DNA of 64,000 nucleotides from Segatella copri (lineage in GTDB: Bacteria; Bacteroidota; Bacteroidia; Bacteroidales; Bacteroidaceae). Below the pieces are notes generated by a model. It was not told the DNA's origin. It ran no database searches and saw only the letters and a program-made list of their open reading frames with translations. Shown here piece after piece: positions 1-7,572 of the stretch; the first letter of the stretch is position 1, and each line of letters opens with the position of its first letter. The stretch covers positions 1,054,001 through 1,118,000 of the forward strand of contig NZ_CP042464.1 of assembly GCF_015074785.1 (NCBI RefSeq), written 5' to 3'. The position numbers were made by a program, and so were the translations under genes.

Positions 1-93
1 CATGTGCACGACAATCCGGGCTTGCGCAAGCAGGGCATTCATTGTGTGGTGGATCAGGACCGCGAGGCAAGGGAAGCCAACAAGGCTTATTAG
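1..93 (+). CDS. C-terminal end of an unidentified protein (5' truncated by window edge)
   Basis: An open frame enters from the left edge and ends at TAG 91-93, giving 30 residues ending REAREANKAY. The stretch is hydrophilic and shows no motif I recognise. Only 19 nt separate its stop from the next ATG, so it may be co-transcribed with the OmpH-like gene. No function can be given from this fragment. Confidence 0.6.
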   Translation, partial: HVHDNPGLRKQGIHCVVDQDREAREANKAY

Positions 94-112
94 AAAATAG
101 TAATAATATAAT

Positions 113-736
113 ATGATAGAAAAAATGAGAAAGAACATTTTGGGTTCAGTGGCAATTGCAGCTGTTGCTGCCCTGTCATTGGCATCATGCAACAAATCTC
201 AGCCTCAGGTAGAGGCTAAGTCAGAGAGCAAGGCTCCTGCTGAATTGAAGATTGCTTATGTAGAGGTAGACTCTATCATGACTCAGTATACCTTTGCTAA
301 GGAGTATTCTTCTATCTTGGAGAAGAAGGGTCAGAACATTCAGGCTACTATTGCGCAGAAGGGTCAGCAGCTCCAGGCTGCAGCAGCCAACTTCCAGCAG
401 AAGATTCAGCAGAATGCTTACACTCGCGAGCAGGCTGAGGCTATCCAGGCTGGACTGCAGAAGCAGAACAACGACCTGCAGGGCTTGCAGCAGCGCTTGA
501 GCAACGAGTTTGCTGCTGAGCAGGAGAAGTACAACAAGGCGCTCCACGACAGCATTGCCAACTATCTTGCCCGCTACAACAAGGACAAGAAGTACAGCAT
601 CATCTTCTCTAAGAGCGGCGATAACCTGCTCTATGCTGACAAGGCTTACGATATTACAAAAGAGGTGATTTCCGGCTTGAACAAGGCTTACAAGGGAAAG
701 CTGAAGAAAGAGGAGGCTGCTCCTGCTAAAAAGTAA
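113..736 (+). CDS. OmpH/Skp-like lipoprotein
   Basis: This 207-residue protein begins with a lipoprotein signal (hydrophobic stretch then LASC), so it should be lipid-anchored facing the periplasm. Residues about 60-150 are rich in Q, A, E and K with heptad spacing, the long coiled-coil expected of the OmpH/Skp chaperone family that escorts outer-membrane proteins. The end is Lys/Glu/Ala rich. A second in-frame ATG at 125 would give a shorter signal peptide and is also plausible. The nth gene starts 5 nt after its stop, so the two probably share a transcript. The family call rests on signal, length and coiled-coil; chaperone function is inferred. Confidence 0.8.
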   Translation: MIEKMRKNILGSVAIAAVAALSLASCNKSQPQVEAKSESKAPAELKIAYVEVDSIMTQYTFAKEYSSILEKKGQNIQATIAQKGQQLQAAAANFQQKIQQNAYTREQAEAIQAGLQKQNNDLQGLQQRLSNEFAAEQEKYNKALHDSIANYLARYNKDKKYSIIFSKSGDNLLYADKAYDITKEVISGLNKAYKGKLKKEEAAPAKK

Positions 737-741
737 GAGAA

Positions 742-1389
742 ATGCTTCGTAAGGAAAGATACGATTTTATATTGAATCATTTCAGAAGTGCGCTGCCGAA
801 TGTAACTACCGAGTTGCAGTTCGGTAGCGCATTTCAGCTTCTGGTGGCTACCTTGCTTTCTGCGCAATGCACCGACAAACGCATCAACATGGTTACGCCT
901 GCTCTCTTTGCCCGTTATCCTGATGCGCAGCACATGGCACAGGCGAGCGAGGATGATATTTATGAGTTGATCAGTTCGGTGAGTTATCCGAATGCCAAGG
1001 CGAAGCATCTTGCTGAAATGTCTCGCCAGCTGGTTGAGATGTTCGGAGGTGAGGTGCCTGAGGCTGCGGATGATTTGGAGAAGTTGGCAGGAGTGGGGCG
1101 CAAGACGGCGAATGTGATTCGTGCCGTATGGTTCGGTCATGCTACGATGGCGGTGGATACGCATGTTTATCGTGTGAGTCATCGCATGGGTTTGGTGCCG
1201 AAAACGGCAGATACGCCCCGAAAAGTAGAAGATTATCTGATGAAACACATTCCGGCTGAGGATATTCCGAATGCGCATCATTGGATTCTGCTGCATGGCA
1301 GATATATTTGCAAGAGTACGAAACCGCTCTGCGATAAATGCTTTTTTAATGAATATTGCCCAAAACTATTAAAGGACAGTAAGCTTTAG
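742..1389 (+). CDS. nth: Endonuclease III (DNA glycosylase/AP lyase)
   Basis: Nth removes oxidised pyrimidines and cleaves the abasic site in base excision repair. The 215 residues contain the helix-hairpin-helix LAGVGRKTANV with catalytic Lys121, the catalytic Asp139 in AVDTHVYR, and a complete 4Fe-4S loop C190-X6-C197-X2-C200-X5-C206. The length is normal for the family. It sits 5 nt after the OmpH-like gene and is convergent with aroC; the inverted repeat at 1394-1541 lies between them. Confidence 0.96.
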   Translation: MLRKERYDFILNHFRSALPNVTTELQFGSAFQLLVATLLSAQCTDKRINMVTPALFARYPDAQHMAQASEDDIYELISSVSYPNAKAKHLAEMSRQLVEMFGGEVPEAADDLEKLAGVGRKTANVIRAVWFGHATMAVDTHVYRVSHRMGLVPKTADTPRKVEDYLMKHIPAEDIPNAHHWILLHGRYICKSTKPLCDKCFFNEYCPKLLKDSKL

Positions 1390-1393
1390 AAAT

Positions 1394-1541
1394 AGTTAAT
1401 AGTTAATAGTTTATAGCGGCTTCGCCGTACAGCAAACTAGCTTAAAGTAGAGGGAAGATGATAAAAAAATAGTTTATAGTAAATAAGAACTCTGCTTGTC
1501 GCAAGAAAGCCCTATTTACTATAAACTATTAACTATTAACT
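1394..1541. repeat. Intergenic inverted repeat with 23-bp perfect arms (TAGTTTATAG family)
   Basis: The left arm 1394-1416 and right arm 1519-1541 are exact reverse complements built from short TAGTTAATAG/TAGTTTATAG units. A second copy of the left motif at about 1468-1486 can pair with the same right arm. The interior has the core TTCGCCGTACAGCAA, which resembles the core of the element at 56371-56454 (ACGCCGTAAGCAA). It lies between convergent genes and overlaps the last codons of aroC, so it may act as a bidirectional terminator. It looks like a small non-autonomous repeat family. Confidence 0.7.
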
Positions 1542-2663
1542 GATTCTGACTGTTTTATTCAAGAGATAATTATCCAGAATCACCATGGCAGCCATGGCTT
1601 CAACCACTGGTACGGCTCTTGGCAAAACGCATGGATCATGACGGCCGCGGGCAGTCAGCGTGGTGGCATTTCCTTCCAAATCTACCGTATTCTGCTCCAT
1701 CAGCAGAGTAGCAACCGGCTTAAAGGCAACACGGAAATAAATGTCCTGACCATTGCTCAAACCGCCCTGTATTCCTCCGCTATGATTGCTCTTTGTTGTA
1801 ATACGGGCAGCAACATCCTGATTCACGGCAGCATCTTCTGGCATCTCTCCAGCATCAGCCTTCGGGATAAAGACATCATTCTGCTCACTTCCGCGGGCAG
1901 TAACTCCGGCAAATCCCTCGCCATATTCAAAACCCTTCACGGCGTTAATGCCAAGCATGGCAGCACCCAGTTGTGCATGAAGCTTGTCAAACTCAGGCTC
2001 GCCCAATCCTACCGGGCAACCCTTGATGACGCAAGTGATGATTCCGCCAATCGTATCGCCGTCAGCCTTAACCTGGGCGATGAGATCTTCCATTTCCTTC
2101 GCCTTCTGCTGGTCAGGACAGCGCACCGGATTATCTTCTATGGTGTTAAGGTCATACAGATGATAATCTTTCTCCAGCGCAATACTGCCCACCTGTGATG
2201 TATAAGCCGTGATGCTGATGCCCAACTTTCGCAAGGCAAGTTTAGCCAAGGCTCCACCTACACATCGGGCAATGGTGATGCGGGCTGAAGAACGGCCGCC
2301 GCCACGATGATCGCGTACGCCATACTTCTCGTGATAGGTGAAATCTGCGTGAGAAGGGCGGAAGAGGCAGCGCATATTCTCATAGTCCTGAGAATGCTGG
2401 TTCTGGTTACGCACCTCAAAGCCGATAGGGGTTCCTGTTGATTTGCCTTCGAACACACCACTCAGAAACTCTACCTTGTCAGCTTCCTTTCTGGCCGTAG
2501 TGATGTGGCTCTGTCCTGGGCGTCGGCGGTTCAGCTCGCTCTGGATAAAGTCCATGTCGATTTCTATGCCTGCAGGAAATCCGTCAATAACGCCTCCTAC
2601 AGCTATTCCATGACTCTCTCCAAACGTAGTGAGAGTGAAAAGATTGCCAAATGTATTCCTCAT
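1536..2663 (-). CDS. aroC: Chorismate synthase
   Basis: AroC makes chorismate from 5-enolpyruvylshikimate-3-phosphate with reduced flavin, the last step of the shikimate pathway. The start is set at 2663 ([19 protein letters not shown]), the conserved N-terminus of the family, with TAAGGT just upstream; the frame stays open a further 17 codons but that extension is not family-like. The conserved signatures [16 protein letters not shown] and the C-terminal RHDPC are present. The length is 375 residues, normal. It lies 26 nt downstream of the SlyD-type gene on the same strand. Confidence 0.96.
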   Translation of the reverse strand: MRNTFGNLFTLTTFGESHGIAVGGVIDGFPAGIEIDMDFIQSELNRRRPGQSHITTARKEADKVEFLSGVFEGKSTGTPIGFEVRNQNQHSQDYENMRCLFRPSHADFTYHEKYGVRDHRGGGRSSARITIARCVGGALAKLALRKLGISITAYTSQVGSIALEKDYHLYDLNTIEDNPVRCPDQQKAKEMEDLIAQVKADGDTIGGIITCVIKGCPVGLGEPEFDKLHAQLGAAMLGINAVKGFEYGEGFAGVTARGSEQNDVFIPKADAGEMPEDAAVNQDVAARITTKSNHSGGIQGGLSNGQDIYFRVAFKPVATLLMEQNTVDLEGNATTLTARGRHDPCVLPRAVPVVEAMAAMVILDNYLLNKTVRIS

Positions 2664-2689
2664 TACCTTATATATTATAAAGGTGTTTG

Positions 2690-3292
2690 TTACTTGTTGC
2701 AGCCGCCTTCGCAACCACCTTCACAGTTGCCATCCTTGCAGTCGCCGCCGCAGTTGTCGCAGCCACCTGAGCAGCCGCCACCTTCGCCGCTGATCATCTG
2801 AGCCATCTTGGCAATTTCCTCAGCAGTAGCCTCGCGGCTCTCGAGAATCTGACCGCAGAAGTTGAGTTTCAAGCCAGCCAATGGGTGGTTCAGGTCGCAG
2901 GTTACCTTTGTATCGCTGATGTTCTTCACTACAGCGTTGAAGTGGTTGCCATCCTCGTTCTGCAATGGGATGATAGCGCCTACCTGTACGTGCTGTGCAT
3001 CAAACTGGCCGTTGATGGTAAAAATCTGCTTGTCGAGCTCCAGTACGCGCTCATCATAGTGCTGTCCGTAAGCCTGCTCTGGGTCCAGCTGGAAGTCGAA
3101 CTCTTCACCTTTAGCCAGGTCTACCACCTTCTCTTCGAAAGCTGGCAGGGTAACACCCATACCGCTGATGAAGATGAACGGACGCTCGTCGGTTGTGCGC
3201 TCGATGAGCATCTCCTCGCCGTTATCACCATTAGTTACATCATACAGTGCGTATGAAACTACAATAAACTTGTTCTTGTTGTTTGTTTCCAT
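2690..3292 (-). CDS. slyD: SlyD-type FKBP peptidyl-prolyl isomerase with Cys-rich metal-binding tail
   Basis: The N-terminal ~70 residues and residues after ~120 form the FKBP fold interrupted by the IF chaperone insert, as in SlyD ([20 protein letters not shown], then [14 protein letters not shown]). The protein should isomerise X-Pro bonds and chaperone folding in the cytoplasm. The last 30 residues are Gly/Cys rich with eight cysteines in CxxxC and CxxC spacing, replacing the His-rich tail of the enterobacterial protein; this suggests soft-metal (Ni, Zn, Cu) binding. It follows the small coiled-coil gene by 8 nt. Confidence 0.9.
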   Translation of the reverse strand: METNNKNKFIVVSYALYDVTNGDNGEEMLIERTTDERPFIFISGMGVTLPAFEEKVVDLAKGEEFDFQLDPEQAYGQHYDERVLELDKQIFTINGQFDAQHVQVGAIIPLQNEDGNHFNAVVKNISDTKVTCDLNHPLAGLKLNFCGQILESREATAEEIAKMAQMISGEGGGCSGGCDNCGGDCKDGNCEGGCEGGCNK

Positions 3293-3300
3293 TTTATTAT

Positions 3301-3585
3301 TTATTTTTTATTATTTCTTTTTCTTTTCTGAATGCTTACGCTCTTTACCATCTCCATGCGCTCCAGATAGATAGGGCGCCATTTGTCGATGATGTCTTGC
3401 AGACTTTTGCTTTTCTGCGAGAGTTCAGCATATTCCTCGCCGTCGGTCTGATTCTCTTTCTTGAGATCCAGCATTCGGGCGATGAGCTGTTTCTGGTGTT
3501 CCTCAGCCGCCTTGAGCTGGTTGCCCAGTTTCTCGAGACTTTCCATAAAGGCGAGTGCCTTGTCTATATGATTTTCCTGTACCAT
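3301..3585 (-). CDS. Small coiled-coil protein, unknown function
   Basis: 94 residues, highly charged, with a heptad-like pattern through residues 5-70 (ALAFMESLEKLGNQLKAAEE) and a basic tail (QKRKRNNKK). No signal peptide, so probably cytoplasmic. It is the first gene of a likely operon with slyD (8 nt apart) and possibly aroC. A -7 box (TACCTTTG on the minus strand, plus-strand 3615-3622) lies about 30 nt upstream. I do not recognise the family. Confidence 0.7.
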   Translation of the reverse strand: MVQENHIDKALAFMESLEKLGNQLKAAEEHQKQLIARMLDLKKENQTDGEEYAELSQKSKSLQDIIDKWRPIYLERMEMVKSVSIQKRKRNNKK

Positions 3586-3614
3586 TTTGCTTGTTTTATA
3601 GGTTGAATCTTCTG

Positions 3615-3622
3615 CAAAGGTA
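3615..3622 (-). promoter_or_regulatory. -7 box (TACCTTTG) for the slyD operon
   Basis: Reading the minus strand, TACCTTTG fits the Bacteroidetes TAnnTTTG element and is followed about 30 nt later by the start of the 94-residue gene. The partner TTTG box is not clear. Confidence 0.5.
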
Positions 3623-3786
3623 CAAATAATAATTGGTATAAACGAAGAAAAAGGGCTTTTTTTTCGATGATATTACAAAATGATAGAGAAAATGTAATAT
3701 CTCTAACGTTCTGACACCTATTTCGGTGCATTGTTGTTGATTTAAGTCAAGAAATAGACGGAAAACTGAAAATATCCCAAGAAATG

Positions 3787-3818
3787 TTTGCGTACACAGA
3801 GAAAAGTTCGTATCTTTG
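3787..3818 (+). promoter_or_regulatory. Bacteroidetes-type promoter (TTTG-N20-TATCTTTG)
   Basis: TTTG at 3787-3790 and TATCTTTG at 3811-3818 match both boxes of the primary sigma factor consensus with ideal spacing. It drives the small secreted protein at 3914, leaving a leader of about 90 nt. Confidence 0.85.
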
Positions 3819-3913
3819 CAGCGTCTTAAAGAAAAAGACTATAGGATAATGTTTAACAGAGCCGGCGTCTACGGATGTGCAAGGCTCACAAAGTAAAGAA
3901 AGGTAAAAAGATT

Positions 3914-4267
3914 ATGAAGAAGATTATGGTATTAGCAGTAGCTATGCTTGCAATGGCAACAACTACTTTTGCAGCTGAAGAGGAGACAAATGCAACAGCA
4001 GCTTTCAACATGAACGTTAACATGTCTAGCATGGCAGATGCTTTGAGCTTGAACATCGACCAGGTAGAGGCTGTAGCTGATGTACACAAGAACTTCACCG
4101 CAGACATGATGAATGCTGCAACAGCAAAGGGTGAGGATCGTTCTGCAATGATTGACAAGGCTGTTATGAAGGATCTCAAGTACATGCACGTTATTTTGAA
4201 CAACAGTCAGTATCGTAAGTACGTGATGCTTCTCAACACAACCCTTATCAACCGTGGTTTGAAGTAA
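3914..4267 (+). CDS. Small secreted protein of unknown function
   Basis: The start at 3914 is chosen because MKKIMVLAVAMLAMATTTFA is a classic signal peptide; an upstream in-frame ATG at 3875 would put a basic stretch in front of it. The mature part is about 97 residues, Met/Asn/Ala rich, mostly helical in appearance, ending LLNTTLINRGLK. It has its own strong promoter and a strong terminator, so it is monocistronic and likely abundant. No family or enzyme motif is recognised. Confidence 0.8.
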   Translation: MKKIMVLAVAMLAMATTTFAAEEETNATAAFNMNVNMSSMADALSLNIDQVEAVADVHKNFTADMMNAATAKGEDRSAMIDKAVMKDLKYMHVILNNSQYRKYVMLLNTTLINRGLK

Positions 4268-4313
4268 TCATCTTTTTATAGATGTGAAAAATAAGAGAGA
4301 GATTTAAAATAAG

Positions 4314-4353
4314 AATCCCAGTCGAGGTTTTATCCTGACTGGGATTTTTTTTT
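4314..4353 (+). terminator. Rho-independent terminator
   Basis: AATCCCAGTC pairs with GACTGGGATT (inner AGG/CCT pairs extend it) and is followed by a run of nine or more T. It ends the small secreted protein transcript. Confidence 0.9.
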
Positions 4354-4471
4354 TGCTTTTGGGCCTTCAGCCCGTAGTTAAACCACTTGCTAAACATAGC
4401 TTCCTGATATGCGAAAGGAATGTGTAAATGCGTCATCAGCACAGGCTGCTCATGGTGGATGATGATTCGGA

Positions 4472-5041
4472 TTACGGCTGTGTGATTTTTGCCCTAATCC
4501 GGCTCAGGCTTGCCTGCGTTACACCTAAATAGGTGGCGATGCTTCCCAATGGCAACCTTTGTAATAAGTCTGGTTCTTTCTCTAGCAGCTCCTTGTACCT
4601 TTCCGAAGCGATGGCGGATAGCATGGAAATCAGTCGTTCCTCGGTGGCAAGCAGCTCCATCTCTGCATAACGCCGTCCCCAATTGGCGATGTGTAAATCA
4701 TCCAAAAACAACTCTTTCAGCTGTTTTCTTTCCAATTTATATAAGACCGAATCTTCCATCAACTCCATCGTCTCATATCCTGGCTCGTCGTTCACATAGC
4801 CTTTCAAGGAGACAATAGTCGCTCCCTCTTTGCCAAACCAAAAGGTAATTTCCTTTCCGTCCACTGAAGTATATGCGCGGACAATGCCTTTCTTGATGAA
4901 AAAGATGTTCTTCTCCACCTTACCTCTTTCCAACACCCGGAATCCTTTGGGATATGAAACTTCCGTTAAGCATCGCTGCAATTTGTCCAAAGACGCATCC
5001 GGCATGGCGTATCTCTTATTAATGATTTCTTTTATATCCAT
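4472..5041 (-). CDS. Crp/Fnr-family transcriptional regulator
   Basis: The start at 5041 (MDIKEIINKRYAMPD) is preferred; 15 more codons are open upstream but would overlap the promoter. The 189 residues have a cyclic-nucleotide-binding-like beta-barrel (about 25-110: FRVLERGKVEKNIFFIKKGIVR) and a C-terminal helix-turn-helix (GSIATYLGVTQASLSRIRAKI). No Fnr-type N-terminal cysteine cluster is present, so it probably does not sense oxygen through an iron-sulfur cluster. It is transcribed divergently from the SMR/MFS pair and is a reasonable candidate for their regulator; two direct repeats lie between them. Confidence 0.85.
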   Translation of the reverse strand: MDIKEIINKRYAMPDASLDKLQRCLTEVSYPKGFRVLERGKVEKNIFFIKKGIVRAYTSVDGKEITFWFGKEGATIVSLKGYVNDEPGYETMELMEDSVLYKLERKQLKELFLDDLHIANWGRRYAEMELLATEERLISMLSAIASERYKELLEKEPDLLQRLPLGSIATYLGVTQASLSRIRAKITQP

Positions 5042-5067
5042 ATTCTTTATTTGCTGTATTTGGTGTG

Positions 5068-5075
5068 CAAAATTA
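5068..5075 (-). promoter_or_regulatory. -7 box (TAATTTTG) of the Crp/Fnr-type gene, inside a GTGTG...CACAC dyad
   Basis: On the minus strand TAATTTTG lies 26 nt before the regulator's ATG. The box sits between GTGTG (5063-5067) and CACAC (5084-5088), a dyad with 16-nt spacing that could be an autoregulatory site. The second promoter box is not clear. Confidence 0.45.
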
Positions 5076-5117
5076 TAAAATTTCACACGAAAACGAAAGT
5101 AAATGGTTATTTTTTTG

Positions 5118-5150
5118 CAAATGCAAAATCCGTTTTTGTCAAATGCAAAA
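5118..5150. promoter_or_regulatory. Two direct CAAATGCAAAA repeats, 22 bp apart
   Basis: CAAATGCAAAA occurs at 5118-5128 and again at 5140-5150, so the copies lie on the same face of the helix (two turns). They are in the divergent intergenic region between the Crp/Fnr-type gene and the SMR gene, just upstream of the TACTTTTG box at 5173-5180. Operator role is inferred. Confidence 0.5.
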
Positions 5151-5172
5151 AGCTTTTAGTTTTTTTTTTGCT

Positions 5173-5180
5173 TACTTTTG
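5173..5180 (+). promoter_or_regulatory. -7 box (TACTTTTG) for the SMR/MFS operon
   Basis: TACTTTTG lies 36 nt before the SMR start and fits TAnnTTTG. The upstream box is degenerate (TTTTAG at 5154-5159), in keeping with a promoter that needs an activator. Confidence 0.6.
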
Positions 5181-5216
5181 CACCCGAATTTAAAATTATA
5201 AAATAAATTAATAGAT

Positions 5217-5543
5217 ATGAATTGGATAATTTTATTGTTCGCAGGATTATTTGAGGTGAGCCTCACGTTCTGCTTGGGAAAAGCGAGAGCAGCATCAGGA
5301 ATTTGGTTTTATCTGTGGGGGAGCGGTTTCCTTGCTTCCACCATTCTGAGCATGGCTTTTCTCGCCAAGGCGGTGCAGACTTTGCCTTTGGGCACGGCCT
5401 ACGCCATCTGGACAGGCATCGGGGCAGTGGGTACGGTTTTGATAGGGATATTCGTTTTCAAGGAACCAGCCACTCCCATCAGGCTTTTCTTCCTCTTCAC
5501 GCTCATTGCTTCCTTGATTGGATTGAAGATTGTGTCATATTAA
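5217..5543 (+). CDS. SMR-family transporter (SugE/Gdx-like)
   Basis: 108 residues with four hydrophobic helices and the essential membrane Glu13 of small multidrug resistance proteins. The segment GTAYAIWTGIGAVGTVLIG matches the SugE/Gdx branch, whose characterised members export guanidinium, better than the EmrE branch; substrate is inferred. It functions as an inner-membrane dimer. The MFS gene starts 15 nt after its stop. Confidence 0.88.
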   Translation: MNWIILLFAGLFEVSLTFCLGKARAASGIWFYLWGSGFLASTILSMAFLAKAVQTLPLGTAYAIWTGIGAVGTVLIGIFVFKEPATPIRLFFLFTLIASLIGLKIVSY

Positions 5544-5558
5544 AAAAAGAGGCGAAAA

Positions 5559-6776
5559 ATGAAGTATGAATTGAGAGAGAACCAAGGTATTCCGGCACCT
5601 CTGCTGGCTCTGATGGCAGTAGCTACCGGACTTTCCGTTGCCAACTGCTATTACAACCAGCCCTTGCTGGGCAGTATGGCAAAAGAGTTTGCGGTATCAG
5701 ACTTTTCTGCCAGCATGGTAGCTACCTTGACCCAGATAGGCTATGTGGTAGGACTTGTATTTGTCATTCCGCTTGGTGATCTGGATTCACGAAAGAAACT
5801 GATACAGGCCAATTACATCATTTCTTTGTGCGCCTTGCTTGCCATAGCCCTTGCTCCGAACATCTATTGGGTGTGGGGCGCATCCCTGGTTGCTGGCGCA
5901 TCTTCGGTAATGCCGCAGTTCTTCATCCCGCTGGTGTCTTACCATTCCACGCCTTCACGCAAGGTGCGCAATGTGGGAATCATACAATCCTGCCTGCTCA
6001 TAGGCATTCTAGGTTCACGTGTTTTCAGCGGCCTGCTGGCCGACGAATGGGGATGGCGTTCTGTTTATCTTGTGGCTAGTGTGTTTATGCTCGGATGTTT
6101 TCTGCTCATACACAGGATGCTGCCAGAGTTGTCTGCCCGTTCGCGGGAAAACTATGCAGGGTTGATGAAATCATTGTTGCGCCTGCTCCTCAAATACCCA
6201 TACTTGCAAATCGCGTCGCTAAGGGCGGCATTGGCGTATGGTTCCTTCTTCGCCTTATGGAGTTGCCTGGCCTTCCGGATGAAGCAGTCGCCTTTCTTTG
6301 CTGGCGACGACATGATTGGAGCTCTCGGTTTGTGCGGACTGGCAGGTGCATCTACGGTGGTCTTCATTAGTGGCTACGTCCAAAAGTATGGTGCAAGGTT
6401 CTTCTCTGTTGCCGGAGGATGCGTCTTGTTGGCTGCCTGGCTGCTGGCATTTTGGGGGAATGACAGCTACTTGTGGATAATAATAGCCATCTTGCTGATT
6501 GATGCCGGTATGCAATGCATCCATTTGTCGAATCAGACCAGCGTAGTAGCCCTTGACGCATCTGCCATCAACCGTATCAATACTGTTTATATGACCATTT
6601 ATTTCCTGGGTGGTTCTGCCGGAACTTTCGTTTCTGGCCTGTCCTGGCAGCATTATGGATGGACAGGCGTGGTGGGGGTAGGGGTTGCCTTTACCGTGGC
6701 TTCCTTGCTCGTAAACTGCATCAAGCCTAATGGCAAGCCCCAAACAGGGCGTGTGGGGCTTACTTGCGAAACTTGA
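5559..6776 (+). CDS. MFS transporter
   Basis: 405 residues with about 12 hydrophobic segments in two halves and the MFS motif A (GDLDSRKKLIQ) in the loop after helix 2. YnfM/YgaY-type bacterial drug or metabolite exporters have this shape; the substrate cannot be read from sequence. Co-transcribed with the SMR gene (15 nt gap), and probably controlled by the divergent Crp/Fnr-type regulator. It converges with the rhodanese gene, leaving only 16 nt between stops. Confidence 0.85.
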   Translation: MKYELRENQGIPAPLLALMAVATGLSVANCYYNQPLLGSMAKEFAVSDFSASMVATLTQIGYVVGLVFVIPLGDLDSRKKLIQANYIISLCALLAIALAPNIYWVWGASLVAGASSVMPQFFIPLVSYHSTPSRKVRNVGIIQSCLLIGILGSRVFSGLLADEWGWRSVYLVASVFMLGCFLLIHRMLPELSARSRENYAGLMKSLLRLLLKYPYLQIASLRAALAYGSFFALWSCLAFRMKQSPFFAGDDMIGALGLCGLAGASTVVFISGYVQKYGARFFSVAGGCVLLAAWLLAFWGNDSYLWIIIAILLIDAGMQCIHLSNQTSVVALDASAINRINTVYMTIYFLGGSAGTFVSGLSWQHYGWTGVVGVGVAFTVASLLVNCIKPNGKPQTGRVGLTCET

Positions 6777-6792
6777 GTCAGATTATTTCAAT

Positions 6793-7185
6793 TTACTCCT
6801 TTACGATTTCTTTTCCTGCTGCCTGCCAGCCAATAAAGCCGGAATCGAGTTCTATTACCTGATAGCCGTTCTTTGTCAATATAGCTGCGGCATTTTTACT
6901 TCGCTTGCCGCTTCGGCAGTTCACGGCGATAGTCTTGCTTTTGGGAAGAGCGGCAGCGGCCTTCTGCTCGAAGTCTGATTTCAGTACGTCAATATTGATT
7001 GCGCCACGAATATGCCCATTGGCAAACTCCTCTGCGGTTCGTACGTCGAGACGGATTACTGCGGTGTCAGCGATGGCTTTCTCATAGTCATCTGCCGACA
7101 GACTCTTATAGCCCTTATTTTGCGCCTGACAAGAAGACAGGCTTGATAGCATGGTTAAAATGCTCATGATAAATATTTTCTTCAT
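6793..7185 (-). CDS. Rhodanese-like lipoprotein
   Basis: A single rhodanese domain (about 30-128) follows a lipoprotein signal ending LSSC. The active-site loop is CRSGKRS, with the catalytic cysteine after VN, and DVRTAEEFANGHIRGAINID is the usual N-terminal motif. Such envelope rhodaneses carry sulfane sulfur or act in thiol stress; the exact substrate is unknown. A -7 box (minus-strand TATTTTTG, 7268-7275) lies about 80 nt upstream. Confidence 0.88.
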   Translation of the reverse strand: MKKIFIMSILTMLSSLSSCQAQNKGYKSLSADDYEKAIADTAVIRLDVRTAEEFANGHIRGAINIDVLKSDFEQKAAAALPKSKTIAVNCRSGKRSKNAAAILTKNGYQVIELDSGFIGWQAAGKEIVKE

Positions 7186-7380
7186 TTTCTAATCTTTTAA
7201 TAATTATGCGCCTTTAATCTAGGAGGATAAGCCATGCTCAACCCCCTACATTCTAGTAATATATCTGCAAAAATACAAAAAATATTCAGAAAAGTGATTA
7301 TATGGATGGATTTTGTTTGCAGGGCGAACTTGATTTAACCTTATTTTATAAGATAGAGGGATATTTTGATAATCTGAAAT

Positions 7381-7418
7381 CCTTAATGACCTTAATGACC
7401 GTGACCTTAATGACCGGA
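7381..7418 (+). repeat. TTAATGACC repeat cluster A; left copy of a 22-bp direct repeat
   Basis: Three CTTAATGACC units lie in tandem. Positions 7397-7418 (GACCGTGACCTTAATGACCG plus GA) are repeated base for base at 10295-10316, on the other side of the three-gene cassette. Related units recur at 10277-10316 and 11572-11729. Confidence 0.85.
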
Positions 7419-7518
7419 TTTATGAATACATGTACACATATACATCATGGGGGAGTTTGCTCGTGATGAGTAAACTCCCCTAATTATCTTAAAAAATCTT
7501 ATTTGTTCAATAGAAAGT

Positions 7519-7549
7519 TTTGATATTCAGAATATAATCACTATATTTG
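7519..7549 (+). promoter_or_regulatory. Bacteroidetes-type promoter (TTTG-N19-TATATTTG)
   Basis: TTTG 7519-7522 and TATATTTG 7542-7549 have ideal spacing and sit 24 nt before the winged-helix gene. It drives the whole cassette, since no other promoter is seen between its genes. Confidence 0.8.
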
Positions 7550-7572
7550 CACGTAATATTAGTGGCGATATT

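Larger units (their letters stand above)
7186..7572. other. Intergenic region with repeat cluster and promoter
   Basis: This 387-nt AT-rich stretch contains the minus-strand -7 box for the rhodanese gene (7268-7275), three CCTTAATGACC units at 7381-7416, and the promoter for the winged-helix gene at 7519-7549. I see no further gene. Confidence 0.6.
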
